In this document: piece after piece, positions 55,555-64,000 of the stretch
How positions within the stretch are numbered: position 1 is the stretch's first letter
Layout of the letters: each line of letters begins with the position of its first letter
Assembly: GCF_000259075.1 (NCBI RefSeq)
Contig: NZ_AJKI01000031.1
Location: 124,001-188,000, forward strand
Direction: 5' to 3'
DNA length: 64,000 nucleotides
Source of the DNA: Marinilabilia salmonicolor JCM 21150
GTDB taxonomy: Bacteria > Bacteroidota > Bacteroidia > Bacteroidales > Marinilabiliaceae
Position numbers and translations under genes: made by a program
Notes under the pieces: model-generated
The model's input: only the letters and a program-made list of their open reading frames with translations
The model's database searches: none
What the model was told of the DNA's origin: nothing

Positions 55555-55863
55555 ATGGGACTCAAAGACATCTTAAGATTGAGCTTACCCCTGTTGCGTA
55601 ATCGCTACGTAATTACCTTTCTGGCTTTCATCATCTGGGTTGGATTTTTTGATCAGAATAATCTGGTAGAACGTCATGAGCTCTCGGGTCGCATTGATGA
55701 ACTGGAAAAACAGAAAATACATTACCGGAATGAAATTACTGACAACACCCGGAGGATAGAGGAATTACAAAGCAATCCGGATAATCTGGAAAAATTTGCC
55801 CGCGAACAATATCTCATGAAAAAACCGGATGAGGATATTTTTGTGGTCACCGAAAAGGAGTAA
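55555..55863 (+). CDS. septum formation initiator family protein (DivIC/FtsB-like)
   Basis: 102 residues. A short N-terminal tail, one membrane span (YVITFLAFIIWVGFF), a coiled coil (residues about 38-75), and the family end REQYLMKKPDEDIFVV. FtsB/DivIC joins FtsL and FtsQ/DivIB at the division site in the periplasm. The next gene starts three bases after the stop. Confidence 0.85.
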   Translation: MGLKDILRLSLPLLRNRYVITFLAFIIWVGFFDQNNLVERHELSGRIDELEKQKIHYRNEITDNTRRIEELQSNPDNLEKFAREQYLMKKPDEDIFVVTEKE

Positions 55864-55866
55864 ACT

Positions 55867-56187
55867 ATGGGATTTTACCGTTTATTAAGCGGATTGTATT
55901 ATGCCGGAATGGCACTTATTCTTGCAGGCATCGTGATGCATATTATTGAAATGCCTGCAGCAGTTTGGGTTTTCGCCATTGGGCTGATTCCTGTTTTAGG
56001 CATCAGAACCTATAATTTCATCATTGCTTCTTCACACCGCAAAAGGATCAACGGAATTCTAATGCTAAGTGCCGTATTCCTTGCCGCTGCCATTTGGGCC
56101 ATCTATTTCAAAAAAGATTACTGGATTATTTTCATCGCCCTCTCAGCAATTTTGGACGGATACGTCAGCTTCAGAAAAATTGTCTGA
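55867..56187 (+). CDS. small four-span membrane protein
   Basis: 106 residues with four likely membrane segments: LLSGLYYAGMALILAGIVMHI, AAVWVFAIGLIPVLGI, INGILMLSAVFLAAAIWAIYF and WIIFIALSAILDGYV. No family recognised. Overlap-free but only three bases from the DivIC-like gene, suggesting one transcript. Confidence 0.75.
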   Translation: MGFYRLLSGLYYAGMALILAGIVMHIIEMPAAVWVFAIGLIPVLGIRTYNFIIASSHRKRINGILMLSAVFLAAAIWAIYFKKDYWIIFIALSAILDGYVSFRKIV

Positions 56188-56300
56188 TCATCATTCGTAT
56201 GCGGTTTCCCATGGAAAATAAACAAAGAACTTTTTTATATTTTAACAATACAGTTATATTTGTCCTCATCAATAAAAAATTAAACATCATTTTCTGAGAT

Positions 56301-56912
56301 ATGAAAAACTTATCACTCGTTCTTAATGCAGTACTGCTTGTGGCTGTAGCTGCGTTGTTTATCATTGTACTCTCCGATGGTTCAGAAAAAAAGGAAGAGG
56401 CCAACCAGCAAGATTCAAGAGAAGAGGTACAAGACTATCCCATAGCCTACATTAATACCGATTCTTTGTTAATAAACTACGAATATGCCCGTTTCCTGAA
56501 CGAAGAACTTTTAACCGAAGAAGAATCATCCAGAGCTGATTTCAACGAGCGACTGAGGGTATTTCAGGACGATATGAGGTCTTTTCAGCGAAAGGTTCAG
56601 AACAACGGATTCCTTAGTCTGGAAAGAGCACAAAACGAGGAAAGAAGATTGCGCCAAAAGGAGCAGGAACTTCAGGAACTCAACAATCAGATGTCGAACA
56701 ACCTGATGCGTCAGCAAAACCAGATGAACAGGGAATTGCGTGACACCATTACCGGATTTTTGGAAGAATACACCAAAAAGCATCCTTACAAACTGGTTTT
56801 AAGCAACACCATGGGCGACAATGTTCTTTTTGCCAACAAAGCACTGAACATAACCGATGCTGTTGTTGAGCAACTTAACAAACGCTACGAAAGTTCTAAA
56901 GAGGAAAAATAA
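56301..56912 (+). CDS. OmpH/Skp-family periplasmic chaperone-like protein
   Basis: 203 residues. An N-terminal signal anchor (SLVLNAVLLVAVAALFIIVL), then YPIAYINTDSLLINYEYARFLNEELL and a long coiled coil (residues about 75-150), ending in a domain that contains YKLVLSNTMGDNVLFANKALNITDAVVEQLNKRY. That is the OmpH pattern; Skp/OmpH chaperones hold outer-membrane proteins. It lacks a clear cleavage site and may stay anchored. TATATTTG at 56255-56262 is a -7 candidate. Confidence 0.85.
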   Translation: MKNLSLVLNAVLLVAVAALFIIVLSDGSEKKEEANQQDSREEVQDYPIAYINTDSLLINYEYARFLNEELLTEEESSRADFNERLRVFQDDMRSFQRKVQNNGFLSLERAQNEERRLRQKEQELQELNNQMSNNLMRQQNQMNRELRDTITGFLEEYTKKHPYKLVLSNTMGDNVLFANKALNITDAVVEQLNKRYESSKEEK

Positions 56913-56929
56913 AACAGGTCACCACCAAT

Positions 56930-58222
56930 ATGACCAGGAAGAAAGATCCGGCGATTCTGTTAGAGAATTACCTGGAAAAACATAATCCTCCATACCGCAT
57001 CGATAAACCTGCGGATGCAAAAACCGGATTGATTGTCGTTATTCCGGCTTATCGCGAGGATGAACTCATTTTTACCACATTAAAATCATTGTTTTCATGT
57101 GAACCTCCATCCTTTCGGGTGGAGGTTATTGTTGTTTTAAACGCCCCTGAAGACGAACTGCCGGCTGTTGTTGGTGAACAAAAGGCGTGTGCTGCCCGAA
57201 TCAGAGATCTTGCGCGTACCGATGCCTGCCCACGATGGCTCGACCTGTTTGCACTGGAAGCGTACGACCTGAGAAAAAAACATTTTGGTGCCGGTCTGGC
57301 AAGAAAGACAGGTCTGGACGAAGCAGCAAGACGGTTTCACAACATCGAAACCCCCGATGGAGTACTTGCCTGTCTGGATGCGGACAGCCCGGTTGCCGGC
57401 AATTACTTCACTGCCATCGAAGAGTGGTTTTCCAACAGTCACCATGCCGGTGCCTCTATCTATTTTGAACACCCCCTGGAGGGTGAAAACTTTCCGGATG
57501 AAGTGTACGAGGCCATCACCCTTTACGAATTACACCTCAGATATTATCTTCTCGCACTTAAGCAGACCCGATTCCCTTATGCATACCATACCGTTGGATC
57601 CTGTATGGCTTTCAGAGCAATCAATTATGCACGTGTAGGAGGAATGCCTAAGAAACAGGCCGGCGAAGATTTCTATCTGCTACAAAAACTCATACCCCTG
57701 GGAGGATTCGACGAACTCAATACAACAACTGTTTACCCCTCTCCCCGACCTTCTGACAGGGTTATTTTCGGCACAGGGGCAAGTGTGAAAAATCATTTGC
57801 AAGGGACACAAAAGCAAGGAACAACATATAATCCACAGGCATTTAACGATCTTAAAACCTTCTTTTTGCTTGCCCCGGAACTGGAAGCACTTCCTCCTGA
57901 AGAATTTGAGGACTGGACCTATCAACTTACCGGTCCGCTCAGAAGTTATTTGCTGAATTCCAACTTTGAAAAAGAGTTGCGTATCATCCAACAAAACAGC
58001 AGCAATAAAAAAACGTTTTTAAAGCGATTTTTTGGCACTTTCAATGCCTTTACGATTATCAGATACCTCAACTATGCCCACGAGCATTTTTACGCCAAAT
58101 CCGACCTTTTTGAGGCTGCTATTGCCACCATCGAAACCACCGATACAGATTTATCAGATATTCTGGATGAAAAAGAGTTGTTGACAGCCTATAGGAGAAT
58201 GGAGAAAGGGGACGGGGGTTGA
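56930..58222 (+). CDS. family 2 glycosyltransferase
   Basis: 430 residues. GT-A fold: LIVVIPAYREDELIFTTLKSLF, VIVVLNAPEDE, and DxD in LACLDADSPVAGNYF. Later SCMAFRAINYARVGGMPKKQAGEDFYLLQKL is the acceptor-side motif. The C-terminal 150 residues have no known fold. No neighbouring polysaccharide genes. Starts 17 bases after the OmpH-like stop. Confidence 0.85.
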   Translation: MTRKKDPAILLENYLEKHNPPYRIDKPADAKTGLIVVIPAYREDELIFTTLKSLFSCEPPSFRVEVIVVLNAPEDELPAVVGEQKACAARIRDLARTDACPRWLDLFALEAYDLRKKHFGAGLARKTGLDEAARRFHNIETPDGVLACLDADSPVAGNYFTAIEEWFSNSHHAGASIYFEHPLEGENFPDEVYEAITLYELHLRYYLLALKQTRFPYAYHTVGSCMAFRAINYARVGGMPKKQAGEDFYLLQKLIPLGGFDELNTTTVYPSPRPSDRVIFGTGASVKNHLQGTQKQGTTYNPQAFNDLKTFFLLAPELEALPPEEFEDWTYQLTGPLRSYLLNSNFEKELRIIQQNSSNKKTFLKRFFGTFNAFTIIRYLNYAHEHFYAKSDLFEAAIATIETTDTDLSDILDEKELLTAYRRMEKGDGG

Positions 58223-58527
58223 GAGTTGAGGGTTGAGAGTTGAGGGTCGACAGTTGAGGGTCGAGTTCCATACCGCAGAGACGCACGATTGCGCATTTAA
58301 AATCCCACAAAAAACACATCATGTGTAAATTGAACGTATCACCCCTGCCGGGGCTTTATTTCGTTTGGCTTGAATAAACCTTCTACCTCTACCAAACTGC
58401 CGCCCCATCCGGGGCTATTCCTATTTAAACAGGAAGAAATAAATCTGATTTTTATCCCCAATGGTAAAGAACACCCCTTCGGAGGGAAATCTCACCTTAA
58501 CTTTTTAGGCGATTAGAAATTAGCGTA
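58223..58527. repeat. gap with TGAG simple repeats and REP-like pair G4
   Basis: 58222-58265 is a GTTGAGAGTTGAGGG simple repeat. 58340-58421 is a CACCCCTGCCGGGGCTTTA ... ACTGCCGCCCCATCCGGGGC REP-like pair, matching the layout at 53187-53262. No gene is seen. Confidence 0.7.
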
Positions 58528-59592
58528 CTAAAAAATGGTTCTTCGTCCTCTTCGGCTCTGGGATTTATTCCCCATCCAGTCATTTCCAGGTTCCGTACAA
58601 GGAATGGCTCCTCTTGGTGAATCATTAAATCCGGATGTAGAAAAGCGCCAAACAAGGGAGAATTCATTGGCACCCCCACTGTATCCTGCAAGATTGGAAA
58701 GAGTCATATCGTAACTATAGGCCAATCTTACCTGCCCGATATTAAACCCTAAAATAAAAATCAGTGCATCATTGTTGGTCAGTCCTTCACTTTCCATTAC
58801 AGGAATACCCCGATACCACAATCCCAGTTCAAAAGGGTTGATGTACCAATAGGTTCCCAGGTCCAATTGTTGAAAATCCTGTTGTTTACGGTACATAAAA
58901 GCAAGGGTTCCTGCCACCTCATCCTGATTCCTTGTACGGGGCCGGAAACGGTATTTTCCACCTCCGTAAAAAGTCGTCCTGATAGGAAGGGATGATTCCA
59001 CATCTGTAAAACCAATATCACTTTTCACCAGATGATCCACTACGGTACCAACCCAAAAGTCGTCACTGTAGATCATGGCCGAAGCAGAAGCATCAATTTT
59101 GCGGTAACTCTCGGCTTCAAAATCGCCCAAAGCGCTTGCAAGGATATCTCCTTCAGGCCCGATCTGATCACCCCAAAGAAGAGACGAGGGATCAATTTTC
59201 CGTTCAAAATATTTAAAATTCAGTCCCGGCCGGGCATAAATCTCCCTTGTAATGGGAAACTCGTAAGCATACACCAAGCCAAGATTCTGAGTCACCAACT
59301 GCCCACTTCCCTGATCATCCCGAACAAATACAAGACCGAGTCCGCTATTGTAATCTTCGAAAAAATGATCGGCTGCAAAGGAGAGTGTCCGATAGGTATT
59401 GGGTATTCCGGGCCACTGATCCCTGTAGGCCAGTGAAACCCGGCTACCATTGGTGAGTCCCGTAAAAGAGGGACTCAAATAGACCGGATTGGCATAGACC
59501 TGGGAAAAAGTAGGATCCTGCGCCTTGGCAGGCCCACTAATCATTCCCCACAAACCACACAAAAGGATAATATGTTTCAATGCTCTAATCAT
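58528..59592 (-). CDS. T9SS PorP/SprF family outer-membrane protein
   Basis: 354 residues. A signal peptide (IILLCGLWGMISGPAKAQ) is followed by DPTFSQVYANPVYLSPSFTGL, the family hallmark, and a beta-barrel of about 14 strands ending LSNLAGYSGGANEFSLVWRF. SprF is needed for export of the giant adhesin SprB in Flavobacterium; PorP anchors the PorKLMN ring in others. The gene lies 109 bases downstream of a type B cargo gene on the same strand, so an SprF-like role is favoured. Tail residues from about 320 on are low-complexity. Confidence 0.9.
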   Translation of the reverse strand: MIRALKHIILLCGLWGMISGPAKAQDPTFSQVYANPVYLSPSFTGLTNGSRVSLAYRDQWPGIPNTYRTLSFAADHFFEDYNSGLGLVFVRDDQGSGQLVTQNLGLVYAYEFPITREIYARPGLNFKYFERKIDPSSLLWGDQIGPEGDILASALGDFEAESYRKIDASASAMIYSDDFWVGTVVDHLVKSDIGFTDVESSLPIRTTFYGGGKYRFRPRTRNQDEVAGTLAFMYRKQQDFQQLDLGTYWYINPFELGLWYRGIPVMESEGLTNNDALIFILGFNIGQVRLAYSYDMTLSNLAGYSGGANEFSLVWRFSTSGFNDSPRGAIPCTEPGNDWMGNKSQSRRGRRTIF

Positions 59593-59701
59593 TCATTCAA
59601 CTTTTACAATATGCGGCTGAGGTTAAGATTGAGGTTGAGAATATGTCGAATTCTAAATATTCCAGTCTCCTAAAACCTATCACTTAAAACCTATAACCTA
59701 A

Positions 59702-62700
59702 TCATCTAACCAACAGGACGCTTCCTGTTTCACGGAACTCCTCCCCGTTTACGAAGGTACCACTAACTCTCCATACATAAACAGCCTGTGGTGCCAGTTG
59801 TCCTTTATATAGTCCGTTCCAGCCCTCATCAATGTCTGTAGATTCATATATAAGCTGTCCCCAACGATTGTAAATCTGTATCTGATAGGAATCCACATCT
59901 CTATATACGGGTCGGAACCGGATATTTGTTTCACTGGCCTGATGCGAACTTCCTCCATCGGGTCTTGGCCTGAAGGCATTGGGGAATTTAATAAACCCTT
60001 TGGAAATGGCAGTCACAGCTCCCTCGATCACAGTACTGTCCTCACACCCGAATTCATTGGTCACATGAAGCATAACATCATAAAGCCCACCTTCAGTATA
60101 TTCGTGAACCGGATGAGCCTCCGAAGAACTGTTTCCGTCTCCAAAATCCCACAAATAATCTGCCGCATCTACAGAAAGGTCGAAAAAGCGAACCTCATCT
60201 CCCGGAACATAAACCACTTCAGGCATTACACTAAAAGCAGCCTGCGGATGATCATAAACACGAATAATTTTTTGGTAACGTCCCTCAATTCCATCCGGTC
60301 CGGGAACTGTTAAGGTAACGGAATAATTTCCCGGATCCTCAAAGGTATGCAGAGGATTCTGATCTCCTGAAGAATTGCCATCTCCGAAGTCCCAGTGGTA
60401 ATCGCGGTTCTGAACACCAACAGAATAATTGGTAAACAGAACATCCAGTGGCCAACAGCCCTCATCCACATCCGTAATGAAACCAGCATCAGGAACCGGA
60501 CGGTATTCCACGCTCACATCATCGTAAGAGGTACATCCTTCCACATCAATCACCCAGCGATAGGTATTTATGCCTTCACTCAAACCGGTCACCATGGTAT
60601 TGAAGAAAGCAGGATCCTCAAACTCACCGGTACCTCCAACAATATTCCAGCGGGCATTCAAATCTCCCACATTATTGGCATTCAACATAGCCTCAGGCTC
60701 ATAAACCACCACATCTTCACCCGCATAAGCATCTGTTTTATTGCTCTTGATGGTCACGGTACTTTCTGTTACACAATCATCGTAAGAGATGGTCCATTTA
60801 TAGACATTGTTTCCGAAACCAATATTCCGAACTATGGAATTATTGGAATTTGGCGATTCAAAATCTCCTGCACCACTTACCACGGTCCAGGTTCCGATGG
60901 CACCGTCGGGCGGCAGGTTGGCATTCAATGTAGTATAATTGTCACAGAATTCCTTATCATTTCCGGCATCACTCTGCTCTGGCACCTTATTAAAGATAAC
61001 AACCGTATCTCTGGAAAAACACTGATCTTCACCTGAGCCATTCCAGATTTCCCACATAAGGATATTCTCCCCAAAGCCAAGGTCACGGATAACGGTACTC
61101 TCATCAGCAGTATTATCGAAAACACCATTTCCTGAAACGATGTACCACTCTCCCACACCCTGCAGCGGTGGATTGGCATCCAGTTGGGACCAGTCTTTAC
61201 AGTCGGCCACATCCGGTCCTGCATTGGCAGTAGTAGCCGTATTGTTGGTAATCTCAATTTCATCAGACAAAGTACACTGTCCCTGAGAAACCGTCCACTT
61301 CAAAACATTTCTTCCCTGTGCCAGATTATTTATTTTTGCTCTGGGGTCTGTAACATCAGAGATATTACCTCCACCCTCAACGATGGACCAGAAACCTTCT
61401 CCATATTCAGGAGTTGAAGCCATCAGGTCATGGTTGGGTTCACATACGGTGAGGTCACTACCCGCAAAAGGCGTAGATGGAAGGTTGTTGACAATAAGTA
61501 CGTCGTCCTCACTGCGGCAAATATCATTTTCCACAATCCAACGGAATACATTCTCGCCTTTGGCAATATTGGTTACAGAAGCCTTCGGATTATTAATATC
61601 GGCATCCGAAATGGTTGCAGAGCCAGAGATGATCTCCCAACGTCCGGTTCCGATTTCCGGTTGCAGCGCATCCAAAACAGTTTCATTAGCACACTTACGC
61701 TGGGTATTTCCCGCATAAGCAGTACTTGGGGAAGCATTTGTAATACTCACCTCTTTGGTGGTTTGACAACCTTTGTAACTAACGGTCCACTTCAATCGGT
61801 TTACACCTTTTCTCAAATTACGTACAGTTGTTCCGGGATCATTGATATTATCAAAGGTTGCCTGACTGGTGCCACCGGCAACGGTCCAGGTACCTGTGCC
61901 GGGTGAAGGATTGGCAGCTTGCAGCACTTCTGTATCGGAACAAACGGTGCGATCATCACCAACTTCAGGTTCAATGGTATTGTAATCCACCTGCACATCA
62001 TCAATCGAAGAACAACCCTCATTAACGATGGTCCAGCGGAAGACATTGGCACCAAAATTCAATCCGTTTACCTGAGTATTGGGATTGTTGGCATCCACAA
62101 AATCGCCACTGCCATTTCGTACGGTCCAGGTACCATTGCCCACAACCGGGGTATTAGCACTCAGAGTAACAGAATTTTCACAGGAAGCAAAATTACCTCC
62201 TGCATCTGCTTCAGTAGGCATATTGTTAACAATCGTAACGGTAGCCACATCGGTACAATGTCCGTTTGTCACAGTCCAGGTTAGAATATTTTCACCCTGA
62301 GCCAAATCTCTTACCGTGGTATTGGGATTTGACGGATTGTCAAAAGAGGCACTTCCGCTACCACCGATAACGCCCCATGTTCCCACACCTGGTGCGGGGT
62401 TGTTGGCACGAAGTGCAACGGTATCCACACAGATCGGCTCCGGATTCAGATAGAGAATCTTCGCCTCCTTGAAATCGTTGCGAATGATCACATCATCCCA
62501 GTCGGAACACTGCCCGTTGGTAATAGTCCAGCGGAACTTATTCTCGCCCTGTCCCAGATTGGTAACTTCGGCATCCGGCTCTGTTGGATTCTGAATTTCA
62601 CCGGATCCGGAAATACGTGTCCATTCGCCGGTATGTCGGGTAGGCAAGCTACCTGAAAGCACAACCGTATTTTCACAAACCGGACGGTCGTCACCGGCAT

Positions 62701-64000
62701 TGGCAACTGAAGGCTCATTATTGGTAATGGTTACAGTATCCTGCAAAGAACAGTTATCTGTAGAAATCACCCACAAAAAGCGGTTCACACCAGGTGTAAT
62801 TCGCTGTGCCATATTGCCATCAAACTCGGCCCCTCCTTCAAGAATTCGCCATTCTCCGGTTCCATGATTTGGGACATTAGGTTCCAGCAACACACTGTCA
62901 GTACAAAGCGTCTTATCATCACCCGCATAAGGTGTGGTGGGTGTGCCGTTAATAACCGTAATCGTATCGGTTGAATAACACACTTTATCCACACCCTTTT
63001 GGATGCTGTACACAAATCGGTTCTCTCCCTGCATCAGGTTGGTTACCTCAGTTGTTACGGCAGTAGGATCAGCGATATCTCCCCCTCCCGAAACGATTGA
63101 CCAGGATACTGTCCCCATTCCCGGGTCGGGTTCATTACCTTCGAGCAGGAAGGTATCATCACAGGTAACACCGCCATCTTTTGGTCTGGCCTCATCGGGT
63201 TTATTGTTGGTCACCACAATCACATCGGATGTTGAAGGTGTTCCGGGACCATAAGAGATGGTCCAAACAAATTCGTTGTCTCCGGGGCCCAGATTACGCA
63301 CCATAGTATTAGGATCATCGTCGTCCACAATATCTCCAGATCCATAACTACCTAATGTCCATCGGCCAATGGCATTCCCGGGATCGTTGGCCCCCAGTTG
63401 AACATCAGAAACACAGGCAATAAAGTCAGGATCTGTCTCGGCCTGAATAACATCACCGTTGGTAATAGTAACATCATCGGAGGCTGAACAATCACCAATA
63501 GTAACTGTCCAAAGGAAGATATTGGGGCCCATCTCCAGATCTGTCACCCGTGTGGTGGGATTTGTAGGATCAACAAAATTACCTCCTCCGGAAACAATGG
63601 ACCATCGTCCGGTTGCTCTTTCGGGTAGTTCAGCAGCAAGTGTGGTTTCTCCACTTCCACTGTTAATTTCCTGATCTCCTCCGGCTTCGACCACTGCAAT
63701 GGCATTAACCAGAATGTTTACCTCATCTGAGGATGTACATCCACTTGCCTCATGCATCACGGTCCATATCAGTTGATTGGATCCATATCCAAGTTTCACG
63801 GTAGCATCAGGCATGGTATTGGGATCTTCCCAGGTAACACTTCCTTCGCCTGAAGCTACGGTCCAGAATCCGGAATAACCTTCGGGGGCCGGTTGGGCCT
63901 TCAGGTCAATTAGCTGGTCACAGGTAACGGTATCTTTTCCGGCAAACGCTTCCACCTGATTGTTGACAACTGTCAAATCATCAGAAGTGGAACAGTTACC
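59702..64000 (-). CDS. giant repeat protein with PKD domains and T9SS type B sorting domain (5' cut)
   Basis: At least 1432 residues; the frame stays open to base 64000. There are 14 Ig/PKD-like repeats of 75-90 residues. Their consensus is PxxAxAGxDxxxC near the start, GxGxW in the middle, then GxNxFxWT and CxxxDDVxIxNN at the end. Two PKD domains follow (YHWDFGDGNSSGDQNPLHTFEDPG and YLWDFGDGNSSSEAHPVHEYTEGG). The C-terminus is a CHU_C-type sorting domain (FIKFPNAFRP ... IYNRWGQLIYES ... GWNGLYKGQLAPQAVYVWRV). The Cys pairs per repeat could form disulphides. A surface adhesin is likely. Confidence 0.9.
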   Translation of the reverse strand, partial: GNCSTSDDLTVVNNQVEAFAGKDTVTCDQLIDLKAQPAPEGYSGFWTVASGEGSVTWEDPNTMPDATVKLGYGSNQLIWTVMHEASGCTSSDEVNILVNAIAVVEAGGDQEINSGSGETTLAAELPERATGRWSIVSGGGNFVDPTNPTTRVTDLEMGPNIFLWTVTIGDCSASDDVTITNGDVIQAETDPDFIACVSDVQLGANDPGNAIGRWTLGSYGSGDIVDDDDPNTMVRNLGPGDNEFVWTISYGPGTPSTSDVIVVTNNKPDEARPKDGGVTCDDTFLLEGNEPDPGMGTVSWSIVSGGGDIADPTAVTTEVTNLMQGENRFVYSIQKGVDKVCYSTDTITVINGTPTTPYAGDDKTLCTDSVLLEPNVPNHGTGEWRILEGGAEFDGNMAQRITPGVNRFLWVISTDNCSLQDTVTITNNEPSVANAGDDRPVCENTVVLSGSLPTRHTGEWTRISGSGEIQNPTEPDAEVTNLGQGENKFRWTITNGQCSDWDDVIIRNDFKEAKILYLNPEPICVDTVALRANNPAPGVGTWGVIGGSGSASFDNPSNPNTTVRDLAQGENILTWTVTNGHCTDVATVTIVNNMPTEADAGGNFASCENSVTLSANTPVVGNGTWTVRNGSGDFVDANNPNTQVNGLNFGANVFRWTIVNEGCSSIDDVQVDYNTIEPEVGDDRTVCSDTEVLQAANPSPGTGTWTVAGGTSQATFDNINDPGTTVRNLRKGVNRLKWTVSYKGCQTTKEVSITNASPSTAYAGNTQRKCANETVLDALQPEIGTGRWEIISGSATISDADINNPKASVTNIAKGENVFRWIVENDICRSEDDVLIVNNLPSTPFAGSDLTVCEPNHDLMASTPEYGEGFWSIVEGGGNISDVTDPRAKINNLAQGRNVLKWTVSQGQCTLSDEIEITNNTATTANAGPDVADCKDWSQLDANPPLQGVGEWYIVSGNGVFDNTADESTVIRDLGFGENILMWEIWNGSGEDQCFSRDTVVIFNKVPEQSDAGNDKEFCDNYTTLNANLPPDGAIGTWTVVSGAGDFESPNSNNSIVRNIGFGNNVYKWTISYDDCVTESTVTIKSNKTDAYAGEDVVVYEPEAMLNANNVGDLNARWNIVGGTGEFEDPAFFNTMVTGLSEGINTYRWVIDVEGCTSYDDVSVEYRPVPDAGFITDVDEGCWPLDVLFTNYSVGVQNRDYHWDFGDGNSSGDQNPLHTFEDPGNYSVTLTVPGPDGIEGRYQKIIRVYDHPQAAFSVMPEVVYVPGDEVRFFDLSVDAADYLWDFGDGNSSSEAHPVHEYTEGGLYDVMLHVTNEFGCEDSTVIEGAVTAISKGFIKFPNAFRPRPDGGSSHQASETNIRFRPVYRDVDSYQIQIYNRWGQLIYESTDIDEGWNGLYKGQLAPQAVYVWRVSGTFVNGEEFRETGSVLLVR

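Noticed and set aside
60395-61036. 213-residue plus frame inside the giant repeat gene
   Set aside because: Antisense shadow: the minus frame has periodic repeats and two PKD domains.

Overview
The window is chromosomal DNA from a member of the Bacteroidota. The evidence is a set of type IX secretion (T9SS) genes, the promoter pattern TTG-N18-20-TAnnTTTG in front of several genes, a six-gene Na+-NQR operon, an AMP nucleosidase, a fused branched-chain oxoacid dehydrogenase E1, and many short dispersed repeats between genes. My guess is an anaerobic or facultative marine-type lineage such as the Marinilabiliales; that is inference from gene content only. I see no rRNA, tRNA, CRISPR array, prophage or full insertion sequence.

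Layout. 1-7.1 kb: T9SS locus with gldJ (cut by the left edge) divergent from porU-porV. 7.5-13.2 kb: ispF, a thioredoxin, urocanate hydratase, a FUSC-family membrane protein and a DUF2007 protein. 13.6-18.1 kb: alaS followed by a long-chain acyl-CoA ligase. 18.4-21.9 kb: M23 peptidase, MerR-like regulator, Nif3-like protein and a coiled-coil zinc-ribbon protein, ended by a strong terminator. 22.3-26 kb (minus strand): two TPM proteins, LemA and a sodium:solute symporter. 26.2-36.3 kb: recR, a small membrane protein, a HAD phosphatase, a glycosyltransferase, a TPR/PD40 protein, a GNAT enzyme, an orphan HsdR-N nuclease-like protein, AMP nucleosidase, holA, rhomboid, a class IV aminotransferase and YqgE. 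37-40.2 kb: an isolated polysaccharide export/BY-kinase pair. 40.7-42 kb: the T9SS plug protein. 42.1-50.3 kb: nqrABCDEF, apbE, and two small membrane-protein genes on the opposite strand, one of which resembles the Nqr maturation factor NqrM but is broken by one extra base. 50.7-58.2 kb: fused BCKDH E1, pruA, a DivIC-like protein, a small membrane protein, an OmpH/Skp-like protein and a glycosyltransferase. 58.5-64 kb: a PorP/SprF protein and, upstream of it, a very large repeat protein with a type B T9SS sorting domain, cut by the right edge.

How the parts fit. PorU, PorV, GldJ, the plug and PorP/SprF are all parts of one export machine; the giant repeat protein is a likely client, with its own SprF-type partner next door. 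NqrB and NqrC carry threonines for covalent FMN, and ApbE downstream is the enzyme that attaches it.

The most unusual signal is outside the genes. Six copies of two 150-195 bp element families (A and B) share the same inverted ends (GTGTCTGTCCATAAA-like), and five of the six have perfect target duplications: TATTTA, TAATTA and TAAATA (all TAnnTA), or a 9-bp ATTTGACTA. One pair sits head to tail sharing a single TATTTA, and two insertions have replaced a gene's TAA stop with an element-derived TAG. The central hairpin of family B has changed on both arms in one copy while still pairing. Separate palindromic REP-like families fill most other long intergenic gaps.
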